A stretch of 64,000 bases of DNA from assembly GCA_011316305.1 (NCBI GenBank), contig SAUG01000128.1, positions 105,670-169,669 on the forward strand, written 5' to 3'. Shown here in pieces: positions 1 through 10,364 of this stretch; the stretch's first letter is position 1, and every line of letters begins with the position of its first letter. The notes below the pieces were generated by a model. It did no database searches and was not told where the DNA came from. It saw nothing but the letters and a program-made list of their open reading frames with translations. Source of the stretch: Rusavskia elegans (taxonomy: Eukaryota; Ascomycota; Lecanoromycetes; Teloschistales; Teloschistaceae). The translations under genes were made by a program, and so were the position numbers.

Positions 1-1658
1 TGATCCGCCTCGACCGTAGCCTTGTGCCTCTTCACCACCGTAGACGAGGCGTTCGACAAGCTTCAGGGCGGTGGGTCTGTTGTCTTTGGTACCCATCCGG
101 ATTTTGACGGTGATGGGGACGTCGTTGCTGACGGTGTTCATGCCCCGGACGATCTTTTCGAGTTTGGCTTGACTGTCGAGGAGGGCGGAGCCAGCTCCTG
201 TGCGGTACACAAGGTCAATGGGACAGCCGCAATTGAGGTCGATGAGACGCAGGTGCGGGCAGAGGGTTGTGAGGATCTCCGCTGTTTTGACCGCTTGCCA
301 AGGTTTGTTGGCAGCGATTTGCGCACCGAATCTGAGGTCGCGAGCGTTGTCGTAGTCTTTGACAATTGATGATGGACTTGAAGAAGGGGGTGTGGCTTCG
401 GTTTCGTGAGCGCGCATGAGTGCCCATTCAGACTTCTGACCTTGAATGAGGGGAAGGGACATGGCCATTTCGGAGTAAGTCAGCTGGGCGCCAAGATTGA
501 CGCAAAGACGGCGAAAGGGCAGATTTCCCTGGGTGGTTAGGGGAGCGAGGACGGGAGTTTCGGGACCGAAGTAGATTCTGCGCTTTTCGGAAGGAAGGAT
601 GGGAGGAGAGATGTAGCGGGCTCTGTTATCTTCTTTGTCCTGCTTCTGACCGTCGACATCGTCTTCAAGATCTGCGTCTTTCTTGATTGCTTGGTAGCCT
701 TTCTGCTCTTCTGGTTTTGGAGACTGGGTGTCAAGCCATTTATTGTATGTATCTGCTTTGGGGGTCTTAAATTTGCGTTTCGTCAAGTCGGTCCGTGCTT
801 GTACAGATATGTCGTTAAGAGTGCCGCTACTGGTAGATACGACTTCTGGCTTTGGTGTACCGATAGAGTCAGGGTTCTCGGTTAGGATCAATTCTTTCCT
901 GCCATCTTCTGCCTCCCTTTCGACCATGTGAGACCCTACGAATCGGCATTTCCAGCCAACGTTGCATCTCCCGTTCGTTTTCCAGACGGGACAAATACCT
1001 CCAAAGGTGTTGAGGTCTTCTCTTTTCCAGTCTTTCAGGTATTTGCGGAGATCATGTTCGAATCTGCACTTCTCTCCATACGGACACTCGCTTGGGGAAA
1101 ACTCCGATCTTGTCATCCTCGAGCTACAAAGGCCGACCTCATCTTTTGAGGAGCCAAAACTTCGGCTTGTGTTTTGACCTCTAGATTTCTCTTTTCGCTT
1201 GGCCCTGGTATCTGAGCTTTGCCGAGAAGGTTCATGGGCTGCTCCTTCGGCGGCATCATCGTTTTGGGTTGCTGCACCTCTGTCACGTTTGGAACCTGGT
1301 GGATGGACAAGATACCTGATAGTCATAAGCTCTTCGTACTTATTTGCTCCCATTAAATTACTGACTCTGGCTTGATCGGAGCTACGCCTTTCCGCCTCTC
1401 ATTTCGCGTTGCACTGTCCGCCCTGGCTTCTTCATCTATTGAATGCTCGACTTTGATCCGCTTTGCCTCCGGTTCCGGAAAGTCATCCCGGCCCCCGTGT
1501 CTTTCTAGTTTCTCTGCTTTCGTTACAGCTGAGTCTTCGGCAAGGACGATATTTTGCGGATGAGCTGCCCTTTCTATGTCTGGAACATTTTGTGGCGACT
1601 TCAAGGGTTGAACAGGATCAAGAGGATTTGCCCCACTTGGTTGTGTCTCGTAGCTCAT
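1..1658 (-). CDS. DUS3: tRNA-dihydrouridine(47) synthase, Dus3 family (3' end off the window)
   Basis: Reduces a uridine in the variable loop of tRNA to dihydrouridine, using FMN and NAD(P)H. Exons join 1658-1366 and 1315-1; the 50-nt intron (GTCAGT...TATCAG) restores the typical fungal Dus3 run [19 protein letters not shown]. The 536 codons seen hold a basic, disordered N-terminus, two CCCH-type zinc fingers ([11 protein letters not shown], then [22 protein letters not shown]) and the start of the TIM-barrel domain ([20 protein letters not shown]). The active-site motif NCGCP is present, with the catalytic Cys codon near 223-225. The reading frame is open to base 1, so the last part of the barrel and the C-terminal domain lie outside. 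The start is the ATG at 1658; a frame extending to 1670 begins with TTG. The family is clear from the zinc fingers plus Dus motifs; the exact uridine targeted is known from the family, not seen here. Confidence 0.93.
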
Positions 1659-2097
1659 GTTGAAAATCAAGAGAAGAAAGAAAGAAGAACAAAGATAACG
1701 CTCAGAAGGACTGGCTTGAACATATGCTGAAAAGCCACATCAAGTAGCTTTAATTTTTGTAGGTAAAGCCAAAGGTACAAGGCTAACGAACCCACCGCAA
1801 ATCGCTACGATTGCTTGATCCAATAATCCTCAAGCAGCCTACCAATACTGTGTATAATGTAAGAGAACATCCTACGAACTTCTCGCAAATCTCAAATTTG
1901 ATGAATCAGGAGTACGGATTCGGGACCTCGGCATCTCCCGCCAAGCGCTGTGCCAAGACTCTCGAGGGGATGTTTAAATCGACGTCTCGACTTCACTCAG
2001 CTCAATGTGGGCCACAGCAACCAGCAAACAAGTTCCTAAGAACCAGGTCCTGTGCGAAGTTATAGTTCTGCTCCTTATCGAGCAGTGGTCTATGGTT

Positions 2098-2132
<35 letters not shown>
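2098..2132. repeat. (GCA)n microsatellite, about 11 units
   Basis: Uninterrupted GCA/CAG trinucleotide run of 35 bp in intergenic DNA. Confidence 0.95.
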
Positions 2133-2555
2133 TCCGTAGCAAGTTCTAGACAATCGTTGTATCGAAATCGAATATCGAGGTATCGACTGTTATTACTTCT
2201 CATTGCGATTGATTCTCTGCACAACGAGGCTGTTGCTCCTCACCTGCAATCATCTCCGTACTGCTTATCCGTCTGGATATACAGACAAGCTGTGGTACTT
2301 TCCTGTCGCACCGCTTCTAGACCTCGCAATGTCCAGGGGGTTGCTCTACAAATGTGCAAGACACGACTATGTTCGCCAGAAGTTCTGAGCAATGTCCTTT
2401 GGCCTCAGCTTCAGACGCTGCACGCTCAAGGGAAGAGTTTACTTTGATGCAAGGTAGCTGTGTTGCTCTTGGAATGTGTTCTACAATCGTGCGTAAATTC
2501 CCGTTGCTACGAGCTGGTGCTTTCTAAGTTACTTGAGCGCACATGTCTACCATCG

Positions 2556-2722
2556 GCCTAGGTGGTGCACTGGATTAGCATGTCAGACTAAGAACCGATT
2601 CGCTTGAAGTTTTGCCTCCCTTCATCGGAGTCTAACTTCGGTGAAGACTCAGTCCTACTTGGGACAGGGCATACGGCGGCAATTCTGGAGACCCTGTGTT
2701 CGATTCGAGGTCTGAATAACCC
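2556..2722 (+). repeat. tRNA-like / SINE-like element, diverged copy A
   Basis: Carries a degraded box A (TGGTGCACTGG) followed by TTAGCA, a stem-like GTCAGACTAAGAACCGA segment, and about 130 bp later a degraded box B (TGTTCGATTCG). The internal segment (GACTAAGAACCG, then CTCCCTTCATCGGA) matches copy B at 2962 (GACAAAGCACCG, then CTCCCCTTCGGA), so the two are related. The 3' acceptor strand no longer pairs well, which suggests decay. Confidence 0.5.
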
Positions 2723-2961
2723 ATGGTTATTGGCATTGGACACGCAGCATCGTACGTCGGAATATCCATTGGAAGGTGGTGCTGAATCGGTCTCGTAAGC
2801 CCGAATGTACGCTTGCGTGATTGAGAAATCCATTTCTAGTAAAACGTCGTCGACCCGCTTGTGTTTGTCCTTGCCGGTAGCCAAGGGACAATGTTATAAG
2901 CCACTTCATTAACACATCTGATATTATAACACATTTCAATAGTACATGTGATACAACATCC

Positions 2962-3126
2962 GCCCAGGTGGTGCAGTGGTAGCACATAAGGACAAAGCAC
3001 CGGTCTGCTGGGGTGACTCCCCTTCGGATCCCCCACGTCTATTGTCGACGGGAAAGCTATGATCAGCGGGCCGACTTCGTCAACCTGAAGACCGTGGTTC
3101 GAATCCATGTCTGGGCAGTATTTTTT
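2962..3126 (+). repeat. tRNA-like / SINE-like element, better preserved copy B, with T6 tract
   Basis: A perfect box A (TGGTGCAGTGG) lies inside a D-arm-like hairpin (GTGC...GCAC). A perfect box B (GGTTCGAATCC) lies in a T-arm (CGTGG/CCATG). The ends form a 7-bp acceptor-like stem, GCCCAGG at 2962-2968 with TCTGGGC at 3110-3116, one G-T pair included. A TTTTTT tract at 3121-3126 is a plausible RNA polymerase III terminator. Between the halves lies about 85 nt that a normal tRNA would not have. It could be a tRNA-derived SINE head, a tRNA pseudogene or a tRNA with a long intron; no convincing anticodon loop is visible. Confidence 0.55.
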
Positions 3127-4018
3127 GCCATTATTTTCTACATCTATGTTCCGTATCTACCTTCAAATGATACATCTGTCCACATCAAAGATTATGTCGC
3201 CATGCACGCACCCCATCTTGAGAGCAATCCATACAGCATGGCTTCAAATTGCTCATCCTAATCCAACGTTCGGTGTTCGGTGTCCTTGGCGGCAACTTTC
3301 CGGCGCTTAGTGAGGGAATGAATGAATAAGGGCAAAAGGGGTTTGTTCACAAGATTTTCTGAGCAAGACGTAGGTTAATAGTGCTCAAGGGCTTGTAAGG
3401 TTTGGGTCCGTTTCAACGCTTAGACCGTGCTGTCTTTCGTGCACTTCTGACATATCCGAACATCTGGTTTGATCAGACTCTTGTATTAAGTCATTACATT
3501 AGGGGAATACTTCACCACTGTTTATGTCATCAATTTGTCGCCTAAAACTATGTCCTGTACGACAACTCTCGAGTCTCAGCGGCTTGGGTGTCACCTCGTG
3601 CGTATTCCATGTTACCTTGACTTGTAGGAGATCGGCATTCTCGACGCTACCAGCTGCATATTCCTATTGAGCTTTGTGTATGGCCCCTTTTTCCAAGTCA
3701 GAAGTCCCTGAGTAATGAATAACCTCCTTGTTGTGTTAAAAAGCAGCGAACCACCCAAAGACCCTCAAGAATCAGGTACTCCTGCATGTCACCACCACGA
3801 GCAATACTCTATCTATATCATACTCGGTGATGAAGTAGCAACTGTGCTGCCCAGCTTTATTCAAGCCCTTGTTGGACGGAGATCCCATCTTGAGGTATCG
3901 AGTATTGTATCCCCTTGGGTGGGATTAATCTCCAGTACAAAAGACCCGGCGTGATTATAAGTGTAAGTCCCCTTCGAGAATGTCCCCTGAAGCTGAAGCT
4001 AAGGTTTCACGCTGTAGC

Positions 4019-4115
4019 ATATCCCTTCGTCTGATGGGCTGGGCATCCGATACCTTGACTGCCAGCCACATAGGATGCCCCACCAATGTCTGAGATAATC
4101 GCTGGTCACTTTCGC
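4019..4115 (+). repeat. dispersed palindromic repeat, copy 1
   Basis: Contains ATCCCTTCG followed by an inverted repeat, GGCATCCGAT ... ATAGGATGCC, around ACCTTGACTGCCAGCC, then AATGTCTGAGATAAT. Matching copies lie at 32077-32214, 40600-40697 (opposite strand) and 47752-47912. Confidence 0.75.
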
Positions 4116-4639
4116 TTGGATAAGAAGACAACGGTATCTGTCTTACTTCTCAGATCGACTGCGATGCGCAGGTGGTCGTTTTGTCATGAGTATCTGGATC
4201 GGCGCGATGTCGCTGGTGCAGATGAAGAGCTCTTCACTGATTTATGGACAAGAGCAAGACAGGGAAGTCAAGATGAACAAGACAAGCAGATGGCAATGCA
4301 ATTTTACTTCACAAGCCGGGAGAGTCAATTTGTCTGTGAATATCTCGGATGAAGGCTCAATCAAAATCAGCTGTGAGGCAAGATCTCCTTCAATCAAACC
4401 CCAGACTGCTACATTATACATACTGCAACCCGTTCGATAATCTCAAAAACTTGCAAGCATTCTCTACATAGCACCAGTGTTGTTTCTCAGACCGTACCAA
4501 TTCTTCCAACTCTACGTCTTTCTTTAGCTCCCGGCTACAGTGATAGTTGCTTTGGCAGTATTCGAGGTCCTTGAATTGAGATCAAGGAAATTTGTGTTTC
4601 TTAGTCCAACCTACATACCCTTATGACTTTCATTGCACG

Positions 4640-7600
4640 ATGTTCCGTTTGATCTCAAAATTCGTGGTGATCTTCGCAGGCTTACTCAGCGTTTTCACTA
4701 CATCGTATGCCCAGAGTAAGTTGAAGGATCGTAAACGAATTCCTCAACCGAAACAAGCTAATGTACTTGAGTAGTCAATATACACAATTCAACCGCTCGA
4801 GATGCCAATCCATCAGGCGTGGCAACATGTGACCAAGGGAATCCAGGCATCGAACTTCGTATCCTCCCGCTAGGAGCGAGCATTGTCGCAGGCGTTGGCA
4901 GCAGTGATGGCAATGGATTTCGTGCTCCTCTCCAGGACGCTCTCGCGGATATGAAGATGGAATTTGTTGGTACCTTGCGTTCAGGATCAATGGCAAACAA
5001 CTACCACGAAGGTCACTCTGGCTTCACGATTAGGTCAGATAACCCCTTGGGATGGATATCTGCAAAGCCTTGAATGAAAGCACTACTAACCATGCCGACT
5101 ACAGCCAAACTGAAGATACTGCCTTGACTGCGGTACCTTTCCAACCGAATGTGATTCTGTTGCACATAGGAACCAATGATCTTAGCACAGGGCGAGCCGA
5201 CTACAATGGTGAGATATCCTGCTTCTTCCCAAGATATCTGATACTGACTGCTATCAGGCTCTACCCAACGTCTCGGCAACTTGCTTGATTATTTACTTGA
5301 CAAAATGCCTGATACCACCGTTCTAGTCTGTCAACTTATCGGATCGAAGGATGGAGCTACCAACTCGCGCATTCAGAATTTCAACAGCATGGTACCGCGC
5401 TTAGTCGAGCAGCGCCCGGGAAAGCATATCCTTGTCGTCGACATGACTTCCATCAAGGCCGATCTGCTTGTCGATGGCGTCCACCCCAACGACCCGGGTT
5501 ATCGCCTTATGGCTCATAAATTCCACGAAGGAATCAAGAAAGCTCTGGAGATGGGATGGATCCACAAGCCGATTGAACCGCATGTACTACCCAACCCCAA
5601 TCTCATAGGTCCAATGTGCGACGGTCAAAAAGAAGTGCAACCCCTTGGCAAAAGGGCCTCGAAGACAGGCCATACTTGTGCTGGCGGTGTCGTTTGGAGC
5701 CAGACTGGATCGATCGGTCAAGTAGTAAGTCCCTTTTCGAAATGTTTTTCGACTTCCCAAAGTTACACCATGAAGCTGACGACTAACATTCTTAGGGTGA
5801 TGGTACTTGGCTCTCTGTAAGATCCCCTTCGCCGAACAATGACTTAATACTCTGACACCCAACACTCAGGACATGGACGGCGATGGCCTTGACGATGCAG
5901 TGACGATAAGCGAGAACGGGCAAATCTCTGTCTGGCTCAATCGTCAAGCCAATGCCTCTGCGCCATCCAAGTGGAATTGGTTCAGCCAAAATGATGGCCA
6001 CCCGATTGCTGAGGGAGTCGGCGCTGGTCGTGAACAGTATCGTCTCGCTGATGTATGATATATCCCGAACCTCGACGCAGCTTGGAGAGCATACTTGTTC
6101 GATACACAATGCTGACTTTTGCAGATCGACGGAGATGGCAAAGCCGATATGATTATCGTTGATGCAACAGGTAATATCACAGCTGTTCTCAATAATGGTC
6201 CAGCAGATACACAGCCTCTTGGCTGGATGTGGACAGAACTTGGACAGATCAGCCCGCCAGTGGGCGATGCGGCTGGTGTTGGATTTGCTGATGTGACAGT
6301 GCGTTTTTCTCGTCCCTCAGCATGAGTGGTGTCAGTCACGGCAACGCTGACCTAATGAAACTTTAGGGTGATGGTAAAGCAGATCTCATCTGGCTCGACG
6401 AAGGTTCGCGGATGACAATTTATCGGAATGATTGGGGGTTAGGACCAACGTAAGTTCTCAGTCTTAGTCATGTACTTGCTCATGCATATGTTCTGCCCTT
6501 CGACATGACTGTTTAATCAGTGGGCCATGTGCATGGCTAACTCGAAAGCTAGGACTCAACGGTATTGGAAATTCACGAGAATTACCGAGAATCCAATCGA
6601 TCTCAACGCTCAACATCCCCAGGACATGCGATTCATGTAGGTCCTGTATCGTCTCGTGGCTTCTGTTGTGTAATCTGCTAAGGGCCTTCAGCGATATTGA
6701 TGGAGACCACAAAACGGACGCTGTATGGGTACATCCATCAGACGGCTCAATCGTTGTTTGGCTGAACCAAGACGCCACCAGCAAAGACGGCTGGACACGC
6801 TCTCCTGATACCATCAATCCACCTCATGACCCTGTCCCTGGCCAGAATGTTATGTTCGGAAGAATACACGTCCCGGACGGGCGTGTTGATTACGTAGTTC
6901 GAGATCCGCAAAGCGGCACCATATCTGTCTGGAGAAACGGCTGTGATATGTATGCTTCAGGCTCGTCAGAATCAATGGACGACATCGAGGGACGGAGCGA
7001 AGAGCAACAATTAAGCGCCAGGCAGAATCCCCCACCAAGCTCTCCGTCGCTTCGACCCAGCCCCAAGCCAATGCCTCCGACCTCTATTACATCTAGTGGA
7101 GCTCTTCCTGCCCCCCAGGTGACTACGCCACCCAGCACCAGACCTCAAGCAACATCTAGTCAATCTACAGCATCGACTAGAAGCGGAGCAGCCGCTGTGC
7201 CTTTAACGGCGCCGAAACCCTCACAGACAACTCCAACCACTATCAGTCCTCCTCCGCCATCTACTCAAAGCTCGACTAGTACTAGTACCAGCACAGGGGC
7301 AGGGTAAGTAAAATACGAAGCGCTTTGGTGTTTGATGAAGACACGCTGACTCCGTAATACGCTCTAGTGGCATCCTCATTCCGATTCCGATTGTTGTTCC
7401 TATCCCTATTCCACCTGTTATTAAACCGCCTCCTTTACCCATTCCTCCTGTCGTGGCCCCTCCTGGTCTACCGCCTGTCCCCGGCCTGCCTGGCATACCC
7501 AAGCCCCCTGGCCTGCCTGGCATCCCCAAACCCCCTGGCCTGCCTGGCATCCCCAAGCCCCCTGGCCTGCCTGGCATCCCCAAACCCCCTGGCCTGCCTG

Positions 7601-10364
7601 GCATCCCTAAGCCCCCTGACCTGCCCAAGCCTGCTCCTGGTCCACAAAAGCCTGATCCTGGTCCATCAAAGCCTGATCCATCGTCCACACCTCGTCCTTC
7701 ATCAGTGAGTTCATCGAAGAAGTCGTCTTGCTCTGCGGCGACAGTGACCAATTTCTGGGTATCTTGCCAATCGACTAGCTCGGGTAGAAGTATGGCAACG
7801 AACTGTAAGACGACAAGTACAGCTACTACGAATGGATGTAGCGTTATTGCTACGACACATACAACATCAACGCAGGCTTCGTGTCCTCTCATCACCCTGG
7901 ACCCAAATGCTGACCAAGGCCAAGTATATGAAACCCAGCCTTATGTTGAATTAGGCTGAATAATCTACAGGATGGTGAGCCACCGAAAAAAGACTCTTGT
8001 CCTGTGATAAGGTTAGATCCGAATGAAGGTAAGTACTCCAATTGACATCCAATGGAAGCATCTACTGACGACGACACAACATAACAGATCAGGGAGAAGT
8101 ACTTCACCTTTCATATTGTGACGTGCATGAACTAATTTTAGTAGGATGGAGCATCTAGTAAGCCGACTGGATCATCCAGTTCAAGGGTATCGACAACCGG
8201 TACCTCGACAACTTCCAAGTTGAACGGGCCAGTATTACCAATACTGCCTTTACCAAAAGGCAAATCCTCCGCAAGCTCAACTTCCAAGTCGACAACATCA
8301 AAGTCTTCCCCTACCTCTTCGGCTAAGCCTTTGGCACCCCCGGCCCCGCCCGATAACAGTGCATTCATCTCGGGAGGACCAGGCTACGATGACCCTGAGG
8401 ATTATACAGAGCCCGCTAAGAATTCAAAGGGTTTCTCAATACCCAAGATCCCCAAATGGCCCTGGTGGCTTCCATTTCCTAGATGGCCCAAAGGAAACAA
8501 AAAGCCATCGCCGCCGGAGAATCTCTTCGCGATTGGCTATTTTCAACAATGTACGGAACATGAGAAATTGTTTGATATAATCGGGCCGGATGAAGATTGC
8601 ACGGCCGGAGCCGCCGTTTTCAAGGGTCACGATGGGGACGACGACGCTTGCAAGAATAAACCTCTTTTCCGCGGTAAAGATGAAAAGGTCGCGCATAATC
8701 CAGGCTACCCGGAGAAAATCATCTTTGAAGGTGGTGGTCGTAAGAATTGCGAGTATGATCGAAGTGAAGATGACGCTTCTGGAATACTCGTCTGCGATGG
8801 GGTCAAAGCGGAGTGCACGAAGCTCGAGCCTGACCCCTTCAAGGTTGACTGCACCAAGGAAGGATCTGTACCGGAGTCGTGGCACAAGCAAATACACTGC
8901 GTATTTTCTGTACCTTCGCCTCCTGCTTCTACCCCTCCTACCCCCGAATTCGTGGTCGGATACTTCGACTGGTGTGATGAGAGATCTTGCGGAAGTGAAG
9001 CAGCTGTCTTTGCGCCTTTTGGCGACGATGACTTTGCCTGTGCTGAAAAGCCAATCTATCGAGATGCAAAACCAGGACCTCACGATGGGCCTAAGCTTCC
9101 TGAGATTGTTAAATGGGATGGCGGAGGGAGGAAAGGCTGCGAATTTCGGATGACTTCAGCATCCGATGCAGGTACAATGCAATGCGGAACCGACAAAGGC
9201 AAATGCGTGAAGAACGATGAAATAATCAGAGACTGCGCAGACTTTGACAAAAAAGAAAGATGGAGAGCACAGGCCACTTGTACTTTTGACACTTTTGAAG
9301 GGAAACCTTTGATGGAACCACCAGCGCCTCCACTTACACCACCTCCGCCCCCTGCTAAGACATTCGCTGTCGGCTACTTCCAGAAGTGTACTACTACTGA
9401 AGGAACGGGAACTGCTGGGGAAAAGCATTGTCAGAGCGAGGCAGGTATTTTCATCCCACCAGCCGAGGGCGAGGATAAGTTTTTCGCCTGTATCGACAAG
9501 CCCCTGCATCGAGACACAAATTTTGCGGATAAGGAACGTCTAGGATTCCCACAGACTATTAGATTCGAGGGCGGAGGCCGTAAGAATTGCGAGTTCAAGA
9601 GGGCCGGAGACGATGATGACGGCGACTTGAGCTGTGGCAAAGACAGAGCCATAAAATGCAAGAAACAAAAGATCGAGGAACATTCTTGCAAAGATTTTGG
9701 TAAGGATGAGACTTGGAGAACACAATTGACTTGCGACTTCAATTCATTCGATGGGAAGCCGATAGTGAAACGGGGTCTTGAAGCAACATCCCTCTCCTCA
9801 CTGCTACCGCCTTCTTCACTTCCGATTTTGCCCATGATTTCTTCTGTGGACCAACGCCACGACCTCTTCCCGCCGGCACTGGAGTCAGCGCTCGAACCCA
9901 GAGCGATGCAAGGGAGGCTCTACGCTATAGGCTTTTTCCAAAGCTGCATTACAACCCCTAGCCAGGGTTCAAGCCCGGCTAAATTCGATTGCTTCACCCA
10001 ATCTGCCATTTTCGTTCCTGGGCGTTTCGGGGACCCATTCTTCGCTTGCAGGGATAATCCAGAATACATTGGCACCTCGATAACCGGTTCCTCGAATCCT
10101 GCCGACAACCCAAGGATGCCACAGAAAGTGGACTTCAAGGACGAATGGAAGAGGAAGTGCCAATACGTCCGCGAGGATCGCCAGTCGACTGGGACGTTGA
10201 CGTGTGATGGGGTTGCTTCAGTGACTTGCAAGAAGGAGAAGAGTGTGCCACGGGATTGCGCTGGGAAGGAGGTGGGGAAGGACGCTGGGATGCAGCAGGT
10301 GAAGGGAAAGACGAAGGACTCGATTTGGAGGACTGAGGTGACTTGCTATGTGAAGTGGGTCTGA
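4640..10364 (+). CDS. secreted SGNH/GDSL esterase (CE3-like) with FG-GAP repeats, Pro-rich stalk and four 8-Cys modules
   Basis: Fourteen exons: 4640-4715, 4775-5033, 5105-5208, 5258-5724, 5796-5816, 5870-6052, 6125-6298, 6367-6449, 6553-6636, 6692-7303, 7368-7923, 7971-8028, 8088-8098, 8145-10364. All junctions keep frame and give about 1635 residues. Order: signal peptide (MFRLISKFVVIFAGLLSVFT); SGNH hydrolase domain with block I LPLGASIVAGVGSSDGNGFR (GAS, not GDS), block II GHSGF, block III GTND and block V DGVHPND; four FG-GAP/VCBS-type repeats with DxDGDGxxD-like Ca sites; Ser/Thr/Pro-rich linker; five PGLPGIPKP repeats; a Cys-containing segment; two copies of a CPxIxLDPNxDQGxDG motif; then four eight-Cys modules. 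Similar fungal GDSL/FG-GAP proteins are annotated as carbohydrate esterase family 3. Extracellular polysaccharide deacetylation is an inference. The ATG at 4640 is chosen because it opens the signal peptide. Confidence 0.85.
7480..7614 (+). repeat. coding 27-bp tandem repeat, five PGLPGIPKP units
   Basis: Five in-frame 27-nt units differ only at silent positions (for example AAG/AAA, ATC/ATA), which points to recent slippage. They encode a proline/glycine-rich stalk in exon 11 of the esterase gene, followed by shorter KP-rich degenerate units. Confidence 0.95.
8526..10361 (+). other. four tandem eight-cysteine modules (within the esterase CDS)
   Basis: Modules start near 8526, 8949, 9363 and 9921. 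Each opens with a [FY]-A/V-[IV]-G-[YF]-F motif, then Cys, a second Cys before an A[AG][VI]F-like strand, an AC..KP or AC..NP motif, a GGGRK-like turn followed by Cys-[EQ]-[FY], two further Cys, another Cys, and a final W[RH]..[TH]C[TDVY] motif. All four keep eight cysteines, enough for four disulfides each. Modules 1-3 are closest to each other; module 4 lacks the GGGRK motif and has insertions. I do not recognise a named domain. Confidence 0.8.

Larger units (their letters stand above)
1659..4639. other. gene-free stretch with repeats
   Basis: About 3 kb between DUS3 and the esterase gene. It holds a CAG microsatellite, two tRNA-like elements and one copy of the dispersed palindromic repeat, all listed separately. 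Open frames here (up to 131 codons at 2052-2447, which contains the poly-Ser run made by the CAG repeat) look non-coding: no recognisable domains and no consistent splice signals. Confidence 0.6.

Noticed and set aside
2052..2447. 131-codon frame with a poly-Ser run
   Set aside because: The serine run is the CAG microsatellite; there is no other coding sign.
7221..7895. 224-codon minus-strand frame with GGLGMPGRP repeats
   Set aside because: It is the antisense of the proline-rich stalk of the esterase gene; the plus-strand reading has proper splice sites and domain context.
8436..9083. 215-codon minus-strand frame
   Set aside because: Antisense shadow of the eight-cysteine modules, without domains.
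4640..10364. Secondary metabolite or other co-functional gene cluster around the esterase
   Set aside because: No synthase, P450, transporter set or pathway regulator lies next to it; the neighbours are housekeeping genes.
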